64,000 nucleotides of DNA from Pseudotabrizicola sp. (GTDB lineage: Bacteria > Pseudomonadota > Alphaproteobacteria > Rhodobacterales > Rhodobacteraceae), in assembly GCF_030656345.1 (NCBI RefSeq), contig NZ_JAUSNR010000002.1:1-64000 (forward strand), given 5' to 3'. The notes below the pieces were generated by a model. That model had not been told where the DNA came from and did no database searches. It saw nothing but the letters and a program-made list of their open reading frames with translations. The first letter of the stretch is position 1. Every line of letters begins with the position of its first letter. This document shows, piece by piece, positions 16,690 to 25,035 of this stretch. A program made the position numbers and the translations under genes.

Positions 16690-18242
16690 CCCGTTTGCCA
16701 AACTTTCATGCCGCCAAATGGGACGAGCCTTTGGTGATGGAACTGGGCCGCCCCGGTGGCCGCGGCCAGCTTTTCCCGGCCCCGGAACCAGAAGTCATGG
16801 AAGCCATCGGCGACAACCCGTTACCAGAGGCGATGCAGCGCAAGGATCGCCCGGTGCTGCCCGAAATCACCGAATTCGAAGCGCAGCGACACTATCTGCA
16901 TCTATCCCAGATGACGCTGGGCATGATGGGCGTCAGCCTGTTTGGCACCTGCACCATGAAGTACAATTCCAAGACCTCGGAGTTCGCGACATGGCGGCCC
17001 CAGATCGCCGAGGTGCACCCCTATCAGCATCCCGATACGCTGCAGGGCGTGCTGGAAATCATTCATGATTTCGACGGTATCCTGCAATCGCTGTCGGGCA
17101 TGGACCAGTTCGTGTTCCAGCCCGGTGGCGGGGCCGATGCCGCCTATACCATGACAGCAGTGGCGCGGGCCTATTGGGCGGACAAGGGCCAGCTGTCGCA
17201 GCGCACTGAGATGGTCACCTCGATTCAGGCCCACCCTTGCAACCCTGCCACCGCGGCGGCGGCGGGATTTACCGTGATCAACCTGCCGCTGGAGGAAAAT
17301 GGCTACCCCTCGCTTGAAGCGTTGAAGGCGGCGCTCAGCGAGCGCACGGCACTGATCATGCTCAACAATCCCGACGACATGGGGATCTACAACCCCGAGA
17401 TCCGCGAATGGGTGCAGGCCGCCAAGGATGTGGGCGCGCTGTGCTTCTATGACCACGCCAATTTCAACGGCGTGATGGGCAAGCTGTCGGCGCGCGAGCT
17501 GGGGTTCGACGCCTGCATGTTCATGCTGCATAAGACTTTCGGCGCGCCAAAGGCCGGGGGCGGGCCTGCTGTCGGGGCCTTTGGTTGCACGGCGGAACTG
17601 GCCCCCTATATGCCCGCTCCGGTGGTGGTGAAGATAGGCGACCGCTACGCGCTGGACGATGATCGCCCGAAATCCTGCGGCAAGATCCGCGAATTCTGGG
17701 GCAACGTGCCTCAAGTGGTGAAGGCCTATGCCTGGGCGCGGGCGATGGGGGCTGAAGGCATACAGATGGCCAGTGACATCTCTGTCGTGGCGAACAACTA
17801 CATGGATCACCGTCTGGCCCAACTGACAGGCATCGCGCGATCAAACCCCGATGTGACCGCGCGGCGGATGGAGATGACCCGCTGGTCGCTTGCCCCGCTG
17901 CACGAGGAAACCGGGATCGGCACGGTAGAGATTGCCAACCGCATGGCCGACTACGGCATCGACCCGTGGTGGATGAGCCACGAGCCGTGGATCGTGCCGC
18001 AACCCTTCACGCCGGAGGCGGGGGAGCTGTGGTCGAAGGAAGACATCGACCTGTGGATCGACGTGCTGGCCAGGATCATGCAAGAGGCGCGTGAAAACCC
18101 GGAACTGGTGCGCACTGCCCCGCACAACCAACCGATTGCGCAGGTCAAGGGCGATGCGTTTGAAGACCCGTCGCAATGGGCGATGACCTGGCGGGCCTAT
18201 CAACGCAAGCGTGATCAGCTTGCGGCGAAAGGCGCGGCCTGA
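16686..18242 (+). CDS. glycine dehydrogenase subunit 2-like protein (GcvPB-like, PLP-binding)
   Basis: A 518-residue protein colinear with GcvPB, the PLP-carrying half of the P-protein. Retained motifs: GTCTMKYNSK, HPYQHPDTLQG, FQPGGGAD, LNNPDDMGIYN, YDHANFNGVMG, the Schiff-base lysine region LHKTFGAPKAGGGPAVG, and DDRPKSCGKIREFWGN. The canonical AHGTNPASA is AHPCNPATA. It is therefore PLP-competent but not a standard glycine decarboxylase. No gcvT, gcvH or lipoyl-domain gene is in the window. A simple decarboxylase, or a lyase acting on another amino acid, is as likely as glycine cleavage. It ends 13 nt from the convergent flavin oxidase. Confidence 0.85.
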   Translation: MTRLPNFHAAKWDEPLVMELGRPGGRGQLFPAPEPEVMEAIGDNPLPEAMQRKDRPVLPEITEFEAQRHYLHLSQMTLGMMGVSLFGTCTMKYNSKTSEFATWRPQIAEVHPYQHPDTLQGVLEIIHDFDGILQSLSGMDQFVFQPGGGADAAYTMTAVARAYWADKGQLSQRTEMVTSIQAHPCNPATAAAAGFTVINLPLEENGYPSLEALKAALSERTALIMLNNPDDMGIYNPEIREWVQAAKDVGALCFYDHANFNGVMGKLSARELGFDACMFMLHKTFGAPKAGGGPAVGAFGCTAELAPYMPAPVVVKIGDRYALDDDRPKSCGKIREFWGNVPQVVKAYAWARAMGAEGIQMASDISVVANNYMDHRLAQLTGIARSNPDVTARRMEMTRWSLAPLHEETGIGTVEIANRMADYGIDPWWMSHEPWIVPQPFTPEAGELWSKEDIDLWIDVLARIMQEARENPELVRTAPHNQPIAQVKGDAFEDPSQWAMTWRAYQRKRDQLAAKGAA

Positions 18243-18255
18243 CCCTATGACCACC

Positions 18256-19392
18256 CTAGTCCGCCAGGACCGAAATGCCCGTGAGTGGCAAGGTTGGCGG
18301 CCGACCCAGAACAAGGTCGGCCGTGATCCGTGCGGTCATCGGTCCGGCGCTGAACCCTACCCAAGGGAACAGCGCAAGGAAGAACCCCGGAAATCCGGGC
18401 GCTTCGCCCAGAATTGGCCGCCAGTCCGGCGTGCCGTTGACCCATGCGGTCCAGGACCGCAGGGCACGCACGCCTGCAACGGACGGCACCACCCCGGCGG
18501 CCATGCCCATGTTGCCGGTCAGGCTGCGCGGGTCGGTCACCAGCCCCTCACCGCGCCGCGCCGCGGGCCAGCCGCCGCCGATCACAAGCCCGCCATTGGC
18601 GACCTGTTTCAACGACAGCTTGCCAGCCGCCGAGTAGACCAGATGCGGGATGGTGGCGGCCATCGGCTCGGTCACCGTGACCTGCAACGGGAAGCCCTCG
18701 ATGCCCAGCCTCAGCCCCAGCATGCCCGCGATCTGCCCCGCCGCCGCTCCGGCAGCGTTGACCACGCGACCCGCCTGCACCCGACCCTTTTCGGTCACAA
18801 CAGCGTAACCACTGCCGTCCACCTCGATTGCCGTCACGCGCGTATGCCGGTGAATCACCGCACCTGCCCGCTCTGCCGCCGCCGCAATGGCGGGCGTGGC
18901 GCGCAGTGGGTTGGCCTTGCCTTCACGCGCGCAATACCCGGCCCCGACGGCATTTTCGGCCAGATACGGCGCGATGTCGCGCAACTCGGCCCGGTTCAGC
19001 ACCACCGTCTCTACCCCCGCCTCCGCCTCGATCCGCGCCTTGGCGGCAATGGCTTGCATCTGCGCATCCGTCCGTGCCACCACCAGCCCGCCCGCGAGCT
19101 TCACCTGCAGATCCTCTCCCACGCGGTCAGACAAACCCTGCCACAGCGTCAGCGAATTCGTCAGCAGCCGCAGGCAGGGTGCATAGGCGCGGGCCCAAGC
19201 CTCACCATACGCGACGAATTCCGGGTACTGGATCTGCAAATGGATCGACCCCGCATTGGCACCCGAGGCCTGCGCGCCCAGCTCGCCCGCCTCCAGCAAC
19301 AGCACATCGGCCCCGTCTTCGGCCAGGTACATCGCGGTCATCAGACCGGCGATGCCACCACCAATTACCACAACATCCGCTTTACGTTGCAT
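18256..19392 (-). CDS. FAD-dependent oxidoreductase, DAO family
   Basis: A 378-residue flavoprotein of the D-amino-acid/opine/sarcosine oxidase (DAO) family. The dinucleotide-binding motif VVVIGGGIAGLMTAMYLAEDG is at the N-terminus, the second half has the family's NAAGAAAGQIAGMLG and LVIGGGWPA, and the C-terminus has FPWVGFSAGPMTARITADLVLG. It should oxidise a secondary or D-amino compound to an imine or 2-oxo product. The ATG at 19392 follows a GTG codon; the ribosome binding site is weak. It is about the length of, and shares motifs with, the second DAO gene at 26689 (GSIHLQ/GSLHVQ, KANPL/KLNPL), so the two are related paralogues. Only 47 nt separate it from the divergent DapA-like gene. 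Confidence 0.85.
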   Translation of the reverse strand: MQRKADVVVIGGGIAGLMTAMYLAEDGADVLLLEAGELGAQASGANAGSIHLQIQYPEFVAYGEAWARAYAPCLRLLTNSLTLWQGLSDRVGEDLQVKLAGGLVVARTDAQMQAIAAKARIEAEAGVETVVLNRAELRDIAPYLAENAVGAGYCAREGKANPLRATPAIAAAAERAGAVIHRHTRVTAIEVDGSGYAVVTEKGRVQAGRVVNAAGAAAGQIAGMLGLRLGIEGFPLQVTVTEPMAATIPHLVYSAAGKLSLKQVANGGLVIGGGWPAARRGEGLVTDPRSLTGNMGMAAGVVPSVAGVRALRSWTAWVNGTPDWRPILGEAPGFPGFFLALFPWVGFSAGPMTARITADLVLGRPPTLPLTGISVLAD

Positions 19393-19405
19393 CACACCCC
19401 ATGTG

Positions 19406-19419
19406 CCGGTTCAAACCGG
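19406..19419. repeat. 14-bp palindrome in divergent promoter region
   Basis: CCGGTT-CA-AACCGG, perfect arms of 6 bp, in the 47-nt space between the flavin-oxidase and DapA-like starts. It could be an operator for a different regulator. This is the only divergent pair in the central region without a clear PcaR-like box. Confidence 0.35.
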
Positions 19420-19439
19420 TCATCAGAAAGGACAAAGAC

Positions 19440-20387
19440 ATGAAAACCTTCTCTGGCAGTTACACTGTCACTGTGACCCCCTTCACCGAAGGCGGGGCAG
19501 AGATCGACTACGCCGCATGGCGCCGGTTTCTCGACTGGCAGCTGGCCTGCGGTGTGCCAGGCATCATCATCCTGGGCACCACCGGCGAATTCCTGACCCT
19601 GACCGATGACGAGCGCGGTGCCTTTGTCGAGGCGACGGTCAAGCACATCGCCGGGCGCATCCCGGTCATGGTCGGCACGATGAACGCCTATACCCCGAAC
19701 GCCGTGCGCTACTCCAAACAGGCAGAGGATCTCGGGGCCGACGGGCTGATGATCGTCCCGCCCTATTACTACACGCCGACCGAGGACGAGATCTTCAACT
19801 ATTACAAGGCGATCTGCGAAGCCTGTAGCCTTCCCATCATGCTCTACAACAACCCCTTTACAACGAATGTCGACATGTCGGCCAAACTGGTGGGACGTCT
19901 GACCAAGAGCTTTGACCAGATCCGCTACATCAAGGAAGCCAGCCAGCGGATCGAGCGGATCAACGCGATCATCGTAGAATCCGACGGGTTGATGAATGTC
20001 TGGGCCGGTCAGCAGGTGCTGGAAAGCTACAAGATGGGTGCGGTCGGCTATGTGAACCCCTATGGCAACTACATTCCGCGCGCGACTGTGAAGTTCGTGG
20101 AATGGGCGGAGCAGGGGCGTTGGGATGATGTCTGGGCGGTGCAACGCATTATCCAGCAGTTCGACACGATCATCACCAAGGGGCATCCGTTGTACGGGCA
20201 CCAGTGCTATTCCAAAGCGCTGGCGGCGGCGGCGGGCTATCCCGTGGGCGACGTGCGCGCGCCGATCACCACCTTTGCCAGCCTTGGCGATGAAGGCCGT
20301 GACCGCGTGGCGGCGATGGTCCCGCTGATGGCGGAACTGGACCGGGTGGTGGACCGGATCGAGGGGCGCGCGAAGGCCGCGGAATAG
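19440..20387 (+). CDS. dihydrodipicolinate synthase (DapA/NAL) family lyase
   Basis: A 315-residue class I aldolase-fold protein. It shows VTVTPFTEGGAEIDYAAW, LGTTGEFLTLTDDER, IVPPYYYTPTEDEI, the proton-relay Tyr in MLYNNPF (about residue 135) and the Schiff-base Lys in RYIKEAS (about residue 165). It should cleave or form a C-C bond next to pyruvate, or act as a dehydratase; catabolic clusters often carry such paralogues of dapA. The start is fixed by AGAAAGGA; a long in-frame extension upstream is antisense to the flavin oxidase and rejected. Its end is 2 nt from the convergent SDR. The substrate is unknown. Confidence 0.88.
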   Translation: MKTFSGSYTVTVTPFTEGGAEIDYAAWRRFLDWQLACGVPGIIILGTTGEFLTLTDDERGAFVEATVKHIAGRIPVMVGTMNAYTPNAVRYSKQAEDLGADGLMIVPPYYYTPTEDEIFNYYKAICEACSLPIMLYNNPFTTNVDMSAKLVGRLTKSFDQIRYIKEASQRIERINAIIVESDGLMNVWAGQQVLESYKMGAVGYVNPYGNYIPRATVKFVEWAEQGRWDDVWAVQRIIQQFDTIITKGHPLYGHQCYSKALAAAAGYPVGDVRAPITTFASLGDEGRDRVAAMVPLMAELDRVVDRIEGRAKAAE

Positions 20388-20389
20388 GC

Positions 20390-21151
20390 TCATCGGATGT
20401 AAGCCGCACCGTTCACGTCAAGGGTCGCGCCGGTCAGATGCCGCGCGCGGCCCGAGGCGAGGAACACCGCCAGTTCGGCAATGTCCTGCGGTGGCACCCA
20501 TTCCCCCATCGGCAGTTGCGCGGTCACCGCCGCCACCCCGCCGGTACGCTCGGCGCTTTCCACACTCATCTGCGTCGCGACCACACCGGGGGCAATGACG
20601 TAAGCCAGAATGCCATCTTTCGCATGGGTTCGGGCTACAGTCTTGGTGGCCGCCGCAATTGCCGCCTTGGTCGCGGCATAGGCGATGGCACCGGGGTTGG
20701 TGGTGCCGCGTGTGGTAACCCATGACCCGATGCCGATGATGGCCCCGGATTGACCTGCCGCCAGCCAGTCGCGCACCGCCAGCCGCATCAGCTGCGCCGG
20801 CGACAGCACATTGACGCGCCACGCCTCGTCCCATGTCTCGTCCCACAGAGCCGCATCATCCGCGATGCCGCCCGCCTGCCGCATGATGGCGGCATTGTTC
20901 ACCACCACATCCGGCAGCCCATCTGCGCAGACTTCGGCCCAGAACGCCGAAAGGCTGGCAGGATCACCGAAATCCGCTGACATCAGCCGGGCGCGGTCGG
21001 GGGCCATGGCCACCGCCGCCTCCGCCCCCTCCCGATCCCGCCCGTAATGCGCGATCACCTGCGCCCCCGCCCCCAGCATAGCCGAGGCGATGGCGGCCCC
21101 GATCCCTTTTGAGGCTCCGGTAACCAGAACCTTGCGTCCCTCCAGCATCAT
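20390..21151 (-). CDS. SDR family oxidoreductase
   Basis: A 253-residue classical SDR with VTGASKGIGAAIA, VVNNAAIMRQ, the Ser in IIGIGSWVTT and Tyr/Lys in IAYAATKAA, and a C-terminal LTGATLDVNGAAYI. It is translated from an ATG 3 nt after the stop of the flavin oxidoreductase gene, so the two form an operon controlled from 22.3 kb. An NAD(P)-dependent dehydrogenase of a hydroxy/keto intermediate is likely; the substrate is not visible. Confidence 0.85.
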   Translation of the reverse strand: MMLEGRKVLVTGASKGIGAAIASAMLGAGAQVIAHYGRDREGAEAAVAMAPDRARLMSADFGDPASLSAFWAEVCADGLPDVVVNNAAIMRQAGGIADDAALWDETWDEAWRVNVLSPAQLMRLAVRDWLAAGQSGAIIGIGSWVTTRGTTNPGAIAYAATKAAIAAATKTVARTHAKDGILAYVIAPGVVATQMSVESAERTGGVAAVTAQLPMGEWVPPQDIAELAVFLASGRARHLTGATLDVNGAAYIR

Positions 21152-21154
21152 CGC

Positions 21155-22255
21155 CTACTTCCTTGTGATGAACGGCGTATTGCGCAGCGCCGGGTTCGAC
21201 CGCGCATAAGATGCCGGCAGCACGATCTGCTCCCCCAGCGCCAGTGCTGCACGCCATGCCCAATGCGGGTCCCACAGCATGCCGCGCGCGATCGAGATCA
21301 TGTCGGCCTGCCCCGCCATCAGGATCGTCTCCGCCTGCACCGCCTCGGTGATCTGGCCGACAGCCATGGTCGGGATGCCGCTTTCCGCCCGGATCTTGCC
21401 GGAAAAGGCTACTTGATACCCCGGTCCTGTCACGATCTTCTGCCGGTTGTCCAACCCGCCCGATGACACGTCAATCATGTCGCACCCCGCGTCGCGCAGT
21501 GCGATGGACAGGGCCACCGCCTCATCCGGGTTCCAGCCGCCCTCCACCCAGTCGGTCGCCGACAGGCGCAGGATCACCGGGACATCATCTGGCACCACGG
21601 CGCGCACCGCCCGGAACACTTCCAGCGTCAGGCGCAGGCGGTTTTCCAGCGAACCACCGTAGCGGTCGGTCCGCTGGTTCGACAGCGGCGACAGGAACTG
21701 GTGCAGCAGATAGCCGTGCGCCGCATGAATCTGGATCAGGTCAAACCCGGCGCGCACCGCTCTTTTGGCGCTGTCGGCAAAGGCGGTGATCACATCGGAA
21801 ATTGCGGTTTCATCCATAGCGCGCGGGGTGGGCCATGTGTCCAGATAGGGCAGGGCGCTGGGCCCCACCGTTTCCCACGCTGCATCGCCCTGGGCCGGGC
21901 CACTGCCCTCCCACGGTGGCAGTGTGCTCGCCTTGCGCCCCGCATGGGCCAACTGGATGCCGATCTTGGCCGGGCTGTAGCGTCGTACGAAATCGACGAC
22001 GCCTGCAAAGGCCGCCTCTTGCGCGTCATTCCACAGGCCGGGGCAGCCGGGGGTAATGCGCCCTTCTGGCACCACGCCCGTGGCTTCGGCAATGATCAGC
22101 CCCACGCCACCAAGCGCAAACTGGCCCAGATGCACCATGTGCCAGTCTGACGGCACACCGTCGTGGGCCTGATATTGGCACATCGGTGCCACGGTGATGC
22201 GGTTGGGGACCGTCAGGCCGCGGATGTCGATGGGGGAAAACAGGGTGCTTGCCAT
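21155..22255 (-). CDS. NADH:flavin oxidoreductase, Old Yellow Enzyme family (YqjM/NamA-like)
   Basis: A 366-residue FMN barrel enzyme. YqjM-type hallmarks are present: the active-site Cys in VAPMCQYQAHDG, GIQLAHAGRKAS, the two substrate-binding His in IQIHAAHGYLLHQFLSP, NQRTDRYGGSLENRLRL and a late DMISIARGMLWDP. Members reduce activated C=C bonds or attack related unsaturated or amine substrates. It heads the leftward pair with the SDR and lies divergent from the isomerase-like gene at 22365, with operator E between them. No Fe-S domain is attached, so it belongs to the single-domain class. Confidence 0.9.
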   Translation of the reverse strand: MASTLFSPIDIRGLTVPNRITVAPMCQYQAHDGVPSDWHMVHLGQFALGGVGLIIAEATGVVPEGRITPGCPGLWNDAQEAAFAGVVDFVRRYSPAKIGIQLAHAGRKASTLPPWEGSGPAQGDAAWETVGPSALPYLDTWPTPRAMDETAISDVITAFADSAKRAVRAGFDLIQIHAAHGYLLHQFLSPLSNQRTDRYGGSLENRLRLTLEVFRAVRAVVPDDVPVILRLSATDWVEGGWNPDEAVALSIALRDAGCDMIDVSSGGLDNRQKIVTGPGYQVAFSGKIRAESGIPTMAVGQITEAVQAETILMAGQADMISIARGMLWDPHWAWRAALALGEQIVLPASYARSNPALRNTPFITRK

Positions 22256-22291
22256 GTCCGTTCCTTTAATTTGTGATTGAACCCATGGTTC

Positions 22292-22315
22292 GTGCGATAT
22301 ATGAACTTATGTGCG
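22292..22315 (+). promoter_or_regulatory. PcaR-like operator E (between OYE and isomerase-like genes)
   Basis: GTGCG (22292)-N5-TGAAC (22302)-N4-GTGCG (22311), a near-perfect copy. It is 37 nt from the leftward OYE start and 50 nt from the rightward start at 22365. Confidence 0.75.
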
Positions 22316-22364
22316 TCATTATGATCTGCCTGTGAAGCCCCTGCAAACAAAAAGGACCAGCCCC

Positions 22365-23204
22365 ATGACTGCTCTTTCTGTCGCTGCCAGCACCTTCCCC
22401 TTTCTCTACTCCCGCGATGGTCTGGATGCACTGAAGCATCTGCGGGGCCTCGGCTTTGATGCCTTCGAGATGATGATCTTCCCTCCGCATTGCTGGCCGC
22501 GCGAGCTGAGCGTGGCGCAGCGCCGCGAGACCAAGGCCTGGTTGAACGGCGAAGGCGCACGCCTGACCTCATTCTGCTATCCGCTGCTGGACAACAACCC
22601 CAACGGGGTGGACCGCTTGATTCGGGCCTATACGCTGGACCGCTACCGTGAAGCGATCGATCTGGCGGCGGAATGGAGCTGCCCCTATGTCGTTGCCATC
22701 CCCGGCCCGACAAGCTCGCTTATCAACCCGCCGCGCGAGTGGATGCTGAACTGGTTCGTAGAAGGCGTGCAGGAGTTGGTGCGCTATGCCAAGGGTACCG
22801 GGGTCGAGATCCTGCTGGAAAACGTGCCCTTCACCTTCCTGCCCACCGCGCAGGACATGGCCGATACCGCAGCCCTGATCGGGCCAGAGGTCGGCATCAA
22901 CTATGACATCTGCAACGCCGCCTTCATCAAGGAAGACCCGGCAGAGGCGATCCGCATGCTGGGTCCGCTGGTCAAGAACGTGCATATCTCGGACTCGGGC
23001 TATGGCGAGTTCAAGCACGAGCGGCTGGGCACCGGCATCGTCGATCCCGCACCGGTGGTAGTGGCGCTGAAAGACATTGGCTATACCGGGGCCACGGTGC
23101 TCGAAATCATCACCGATGCGCTGCTGCCGGGGGCCGATCCCGATGGTGACATTTTGGCCAGCAAGGATATTTTGGTACAGCATGGCTGGAAGCCGCTGGG
23201 CTGA
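22365..23204 (+). CDS. sugar phosphate isomerase/epimerase family protein (AP endonuclease-2 TIM barrel)
   Basis: A 279-residue TIM-barrel protein of the xylose-isomerase-like superfamily. It shows LGFDAFEMMIFPPHCW, a metal-site Glu in VEILLENVPFTF, Asp in GINYDICNAAF, His in VKNVHISDSG and Glu in ATVLEIITDA, the usual E-D-H-E metal set. The start at 22365 follows AAAAAGGACC. Members isomerise or epimerise hydroxy-keto compounds (hydroxypyruvate isomerase, inosose dehydratase, tagatose epimerase). It ends 30 nt from the convergent SDR. A specific reaction cannot be assigned. Confidence 0.85.
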   Translation: MTALSVAASTFPFLYSRDGLDALKHLRGLGFDAFEMMIFPPHCWPRELSVAQRRETKAWLNGEGARLTSFCYPLLDNNPNGVDRLIRAYTLDRYREAIDLAAEWSCPYVVAIPGPTSSLINPPREWMLNWFVEGVQELVRYAKGTGVEILLENVPFTFLPTAQDMADTAALIGPEVGINYDICNAAFIKEDPAEAIRMLGPLVKNVHISDSGYGEFKHERLGTGIVDPAPVVVALKDIGYTGATVLEIITDALLPGADPDGDILASKDILVQHGWKPLG

Positions 23205-23234
23205 CACCGCGGTGCCTGATCCCGCAACGCGCGG

Positions 23235-23993
23235 TCAGGCCAGCCCCGCCTCGACCGGGTAGACATGCCCGGTCAGCCCGGCCGCGGCGTCGCTGGCAAG
23301 GAAATGCGCGAGGTTGGCCACATCCGCCATCGTCGCCATCCGTCCCAGCATGGTTTCTGCCGCCAGCGCGCCAAGCGCCACCTCGGGCACAGGGCCACTT
23401 GCGGCATGTCGGGCCACAATGCGCGACACCAGCGCATCTGTCGCAACTGGACCGGGGGCCAGTGCATTCACCCTGATGCCGCGCGTGCCCAGATCCATCG
23501 CCGCTGCCCGCATCACCCCGATGGCGGCATGTTTTGACGCGGTATACAGCACCTGTTTCGGGTGGGCGCGAAACCCGTTGATTGACGCCATCACAATGCC
23601 CGACCCGTGACCAGAGGCGGCCAGCGCATCCGCGAAGCTGCCCAGCGTGATTGCCACGCCCCAGACGTTTACCGTCATCACGCGGTGCCACTCTGCTGCT
23701 TCCAGCTCGGTCAAGCCGCGCCATGGCGGCACGAGGCCAGCATTGGCCACCACGACCGAAACCTTGCCCAAACGGTCGGCAATCGCCCGCATTTGCGCCT
23801 CTGCCGCCGGATCGGTCAGGTCCAGCGCAATCCGCTCCCACCCCGCAGGCAGGCCCTCCAGCATCTGCTGCAGGTCCAGCGCGACGATCCGCGCGCCGGA
23901 TGCCGCCAGCCGGTCGGCAATCGCCCGGCCCAGACCGCCACCGGCCCCGGTGATAACAGCGTTTCGTCCGGTCAGATCCTGTGTCACGCTCAT
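23235..23993 (-). CDS. SDR family oxidoreductase
   Basis: A 252-residue classical SDR: VITGAGGGLGRAIADRL, VVVANAGLVPPW (NAG in place of NNAG), Ser in IVMASINGF, YTASKHAAIGV with catalytic Tyr/Lys, and LTGHVYPVEAGLA at the end. It is a single leftward gene, divergent from the 3-hydroxyacyl-CoA-dehydrogenase-like gene at 24097, with operator F 44 nt upstream of its start. The catalytic set is complete. The substrate is unknown. Confidence 0.85.
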   Translation of the reverse strand: MSVTQDLTGRNAVITGAGGGLGRAIADRLAASGARIVALDLQQMLEGLPAGWERIALDLTDPAAEAQMRAIADRLGKVSVVVANAGLVPPWRGLTELEAAEWHRVMTVNVWGVAITLGSFADALAASGHGSGIVMASINGFRAHPKQVLYTASKHAAIGVMRAAAMDLGTRGIRVNALAPGPVATDALVSRIVARHAASGPVPEVALGALAAETMLGRMATMADVANLAHFLASDAAAGLTGHVYPVEAGLA

Positions 23994-24036
23994 ATTGCAC
24001 GCCGCTTTCGTTCAGACTACAGTTCGCTTTGACTGA

Positions 24037-24060
24037 CGCACTTTTGTGCGTCATGTGAAC
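24037..24060 (+). promoter_or_regulatory. PcaR-like operator F (between SDR and opine-oxidase-like operon)
   Basis: CGCAC (24037)-N4-GTGCG (24046)-N5-TGAAC (24056). The outer pair is a perfect inverted repeat, CGCACTTTTGTGCG. It sits in a 103-nt divergent region, 36 nt from the rightward start. Confidence 0.75.
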
Positions 24061-24096
24061 GAATGCAAGTGCAATCGCAAAAAACGAGGCAGAGTC

Positions 24097-25035
24097 GTGA
24101 CGGGCAAGAATGATGTGACAATTCTGGGTGCGGGGTCGATCGGCCTGTCCTTCGCCGCCGTGTTTGCCGATGCCGGGTTTTCGGTCACCGTTTGTGACCC
24201 GGACGCACCCCGCCGGGCACAGGCGGGCGAGGGGCTGGCCGTGCAACGCGACGCAATTGCGCTCGCCGGGTTGCGGCGCGGTTTGCCGGGGCAGGTGACT
24301 TTTGCCGCGGATGGTGACGAAACCCTGCCGCAGACCACGCTGGTCATCGAATGTGGACCGGAAAATCTATCGGTCAAACAGGCGATCTTTGCCGGTCTGC
24401 TGGCGCAATGTCCGGCGGATGCCATCCTTGTCACCGCCTCCTCTGCCATCCCCATGTCGCAGATCCTGCCCGACCCACAGGATCAGCGCCGCTGTCTGGT
24501 GGCACATCCGGTCAACCCGCCCGCCGTGCTGCGCATGATCGAACTATGCCCGGCCCCTGCAACCGATGCGTCAGCAACCGACCGGGCGGCAGAGATCTTC
24601 GCCGCCGCCGGGTTCGCGCCGGTGCGTCTGGGGCATGAGATCGAGGGCTTCGTCCTCAACCGCCTGCAAGGCGCGGTCCTGCGCGAGGCCTATCGGCTTG
24701 TCGATGAAGGAGTGACCGATGTTGCCGGGATTGAGGCCGTGATGCGCCTTGGCCTTGGCCCGCGCTGGGCGCTGTCGGGTCCGTTCGAGACGGCAGAGCT
24801 GAACACGCCGGGGGGCATCCGCGCCCATGCGGCGCGGATGGGGCCTGCCTATGGCCGGATGGGGGCCTGGCGGGGTGAAACGGTGGATTGGCATGCCGGG
24901 CTGATTGACACTGTTGAGGCGCAGCGCCGCGCTGAAATCGCAGCTGACCAACTGCCCGCCCGCGCCGCATGGCGCGCCCGCGCCGTGGCGCGGCTGGTGG
25001 CTGCGCGCGATGTGCTGATGGGAGAGAGACCGTGA
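24097..25035 (+). CDS. 3-hydroxyacyl-CoA dehydrogenase family protein
   Basis: A 312-residue NAD-dependent dehydrogenase with the Rossmann motif VTILGAGSIGLSFAAVFADAG, the switch VTVCDPD, TASSAIPMSQI, the catalytic His region CLVAHPVNPP and EIEGFVLNRLQGAVLREAYRL. The short architecture and the HPVNPP motif match the L-gulonate/carnitine dehydrogenase-like branch rather than fatty-acid oxidation enzymes. A GTG start at 24097 is chosen because GAGG lies upstream and the family N-terminus begins there. It overlaps the next gene by 4 nt (GTGA) and forms an operon with the two flavoenzyme subunits. A hydroxy-acid or carnitine-like substrate is plausible. Confidence 0.8.
   Translation: MTGKNDVTILGAGSIGLSFAAVFADAGFSVTVCDPDAPRRAQAGEGLAVQRDAIALAGLRRGLPGQVTFAADGDETLPQTTLVIECGPENLSVKQAIFAGLLAQCPADAILVTASSAIPMSQILPDPQDQRRCLVAHPVNPPAVLRMIELCPAPATDASATDRAAEIFAAAGFAPVRLGHEIEGFVLNRLQGAVLREAYRLVDEGVTDVAGIEAVMRLGLGPRWALSGPFETAELNTPGGIRAHAARMGPAYGRMGAWRGETVDWHAGLIDTVEAQRRAEIAADQLPARAAWRARAVARLVAARDVLMGERP

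Noticed and set aside
15283-18242. A standard glycine cleavage system
   Set aside because: No GcvT, GcvH or lipoyl-domain gene is in the window, and several P-protein motifs are changed.
19403-19417. Weak operator-like pattern GTGCC-N5-AAACC before the DapA-like gene
   Set aside because: Two of the three half-sites differ at two or more bases, and the same bases are better explained as a palindrome.
18828-19439. N-terminal extension of the DapA-like protein by about 200 residues
   Set aside because: It is antisense to the DAO gene, has no family similarity, and a good ribosome binding site precedes the ATG at 19440.
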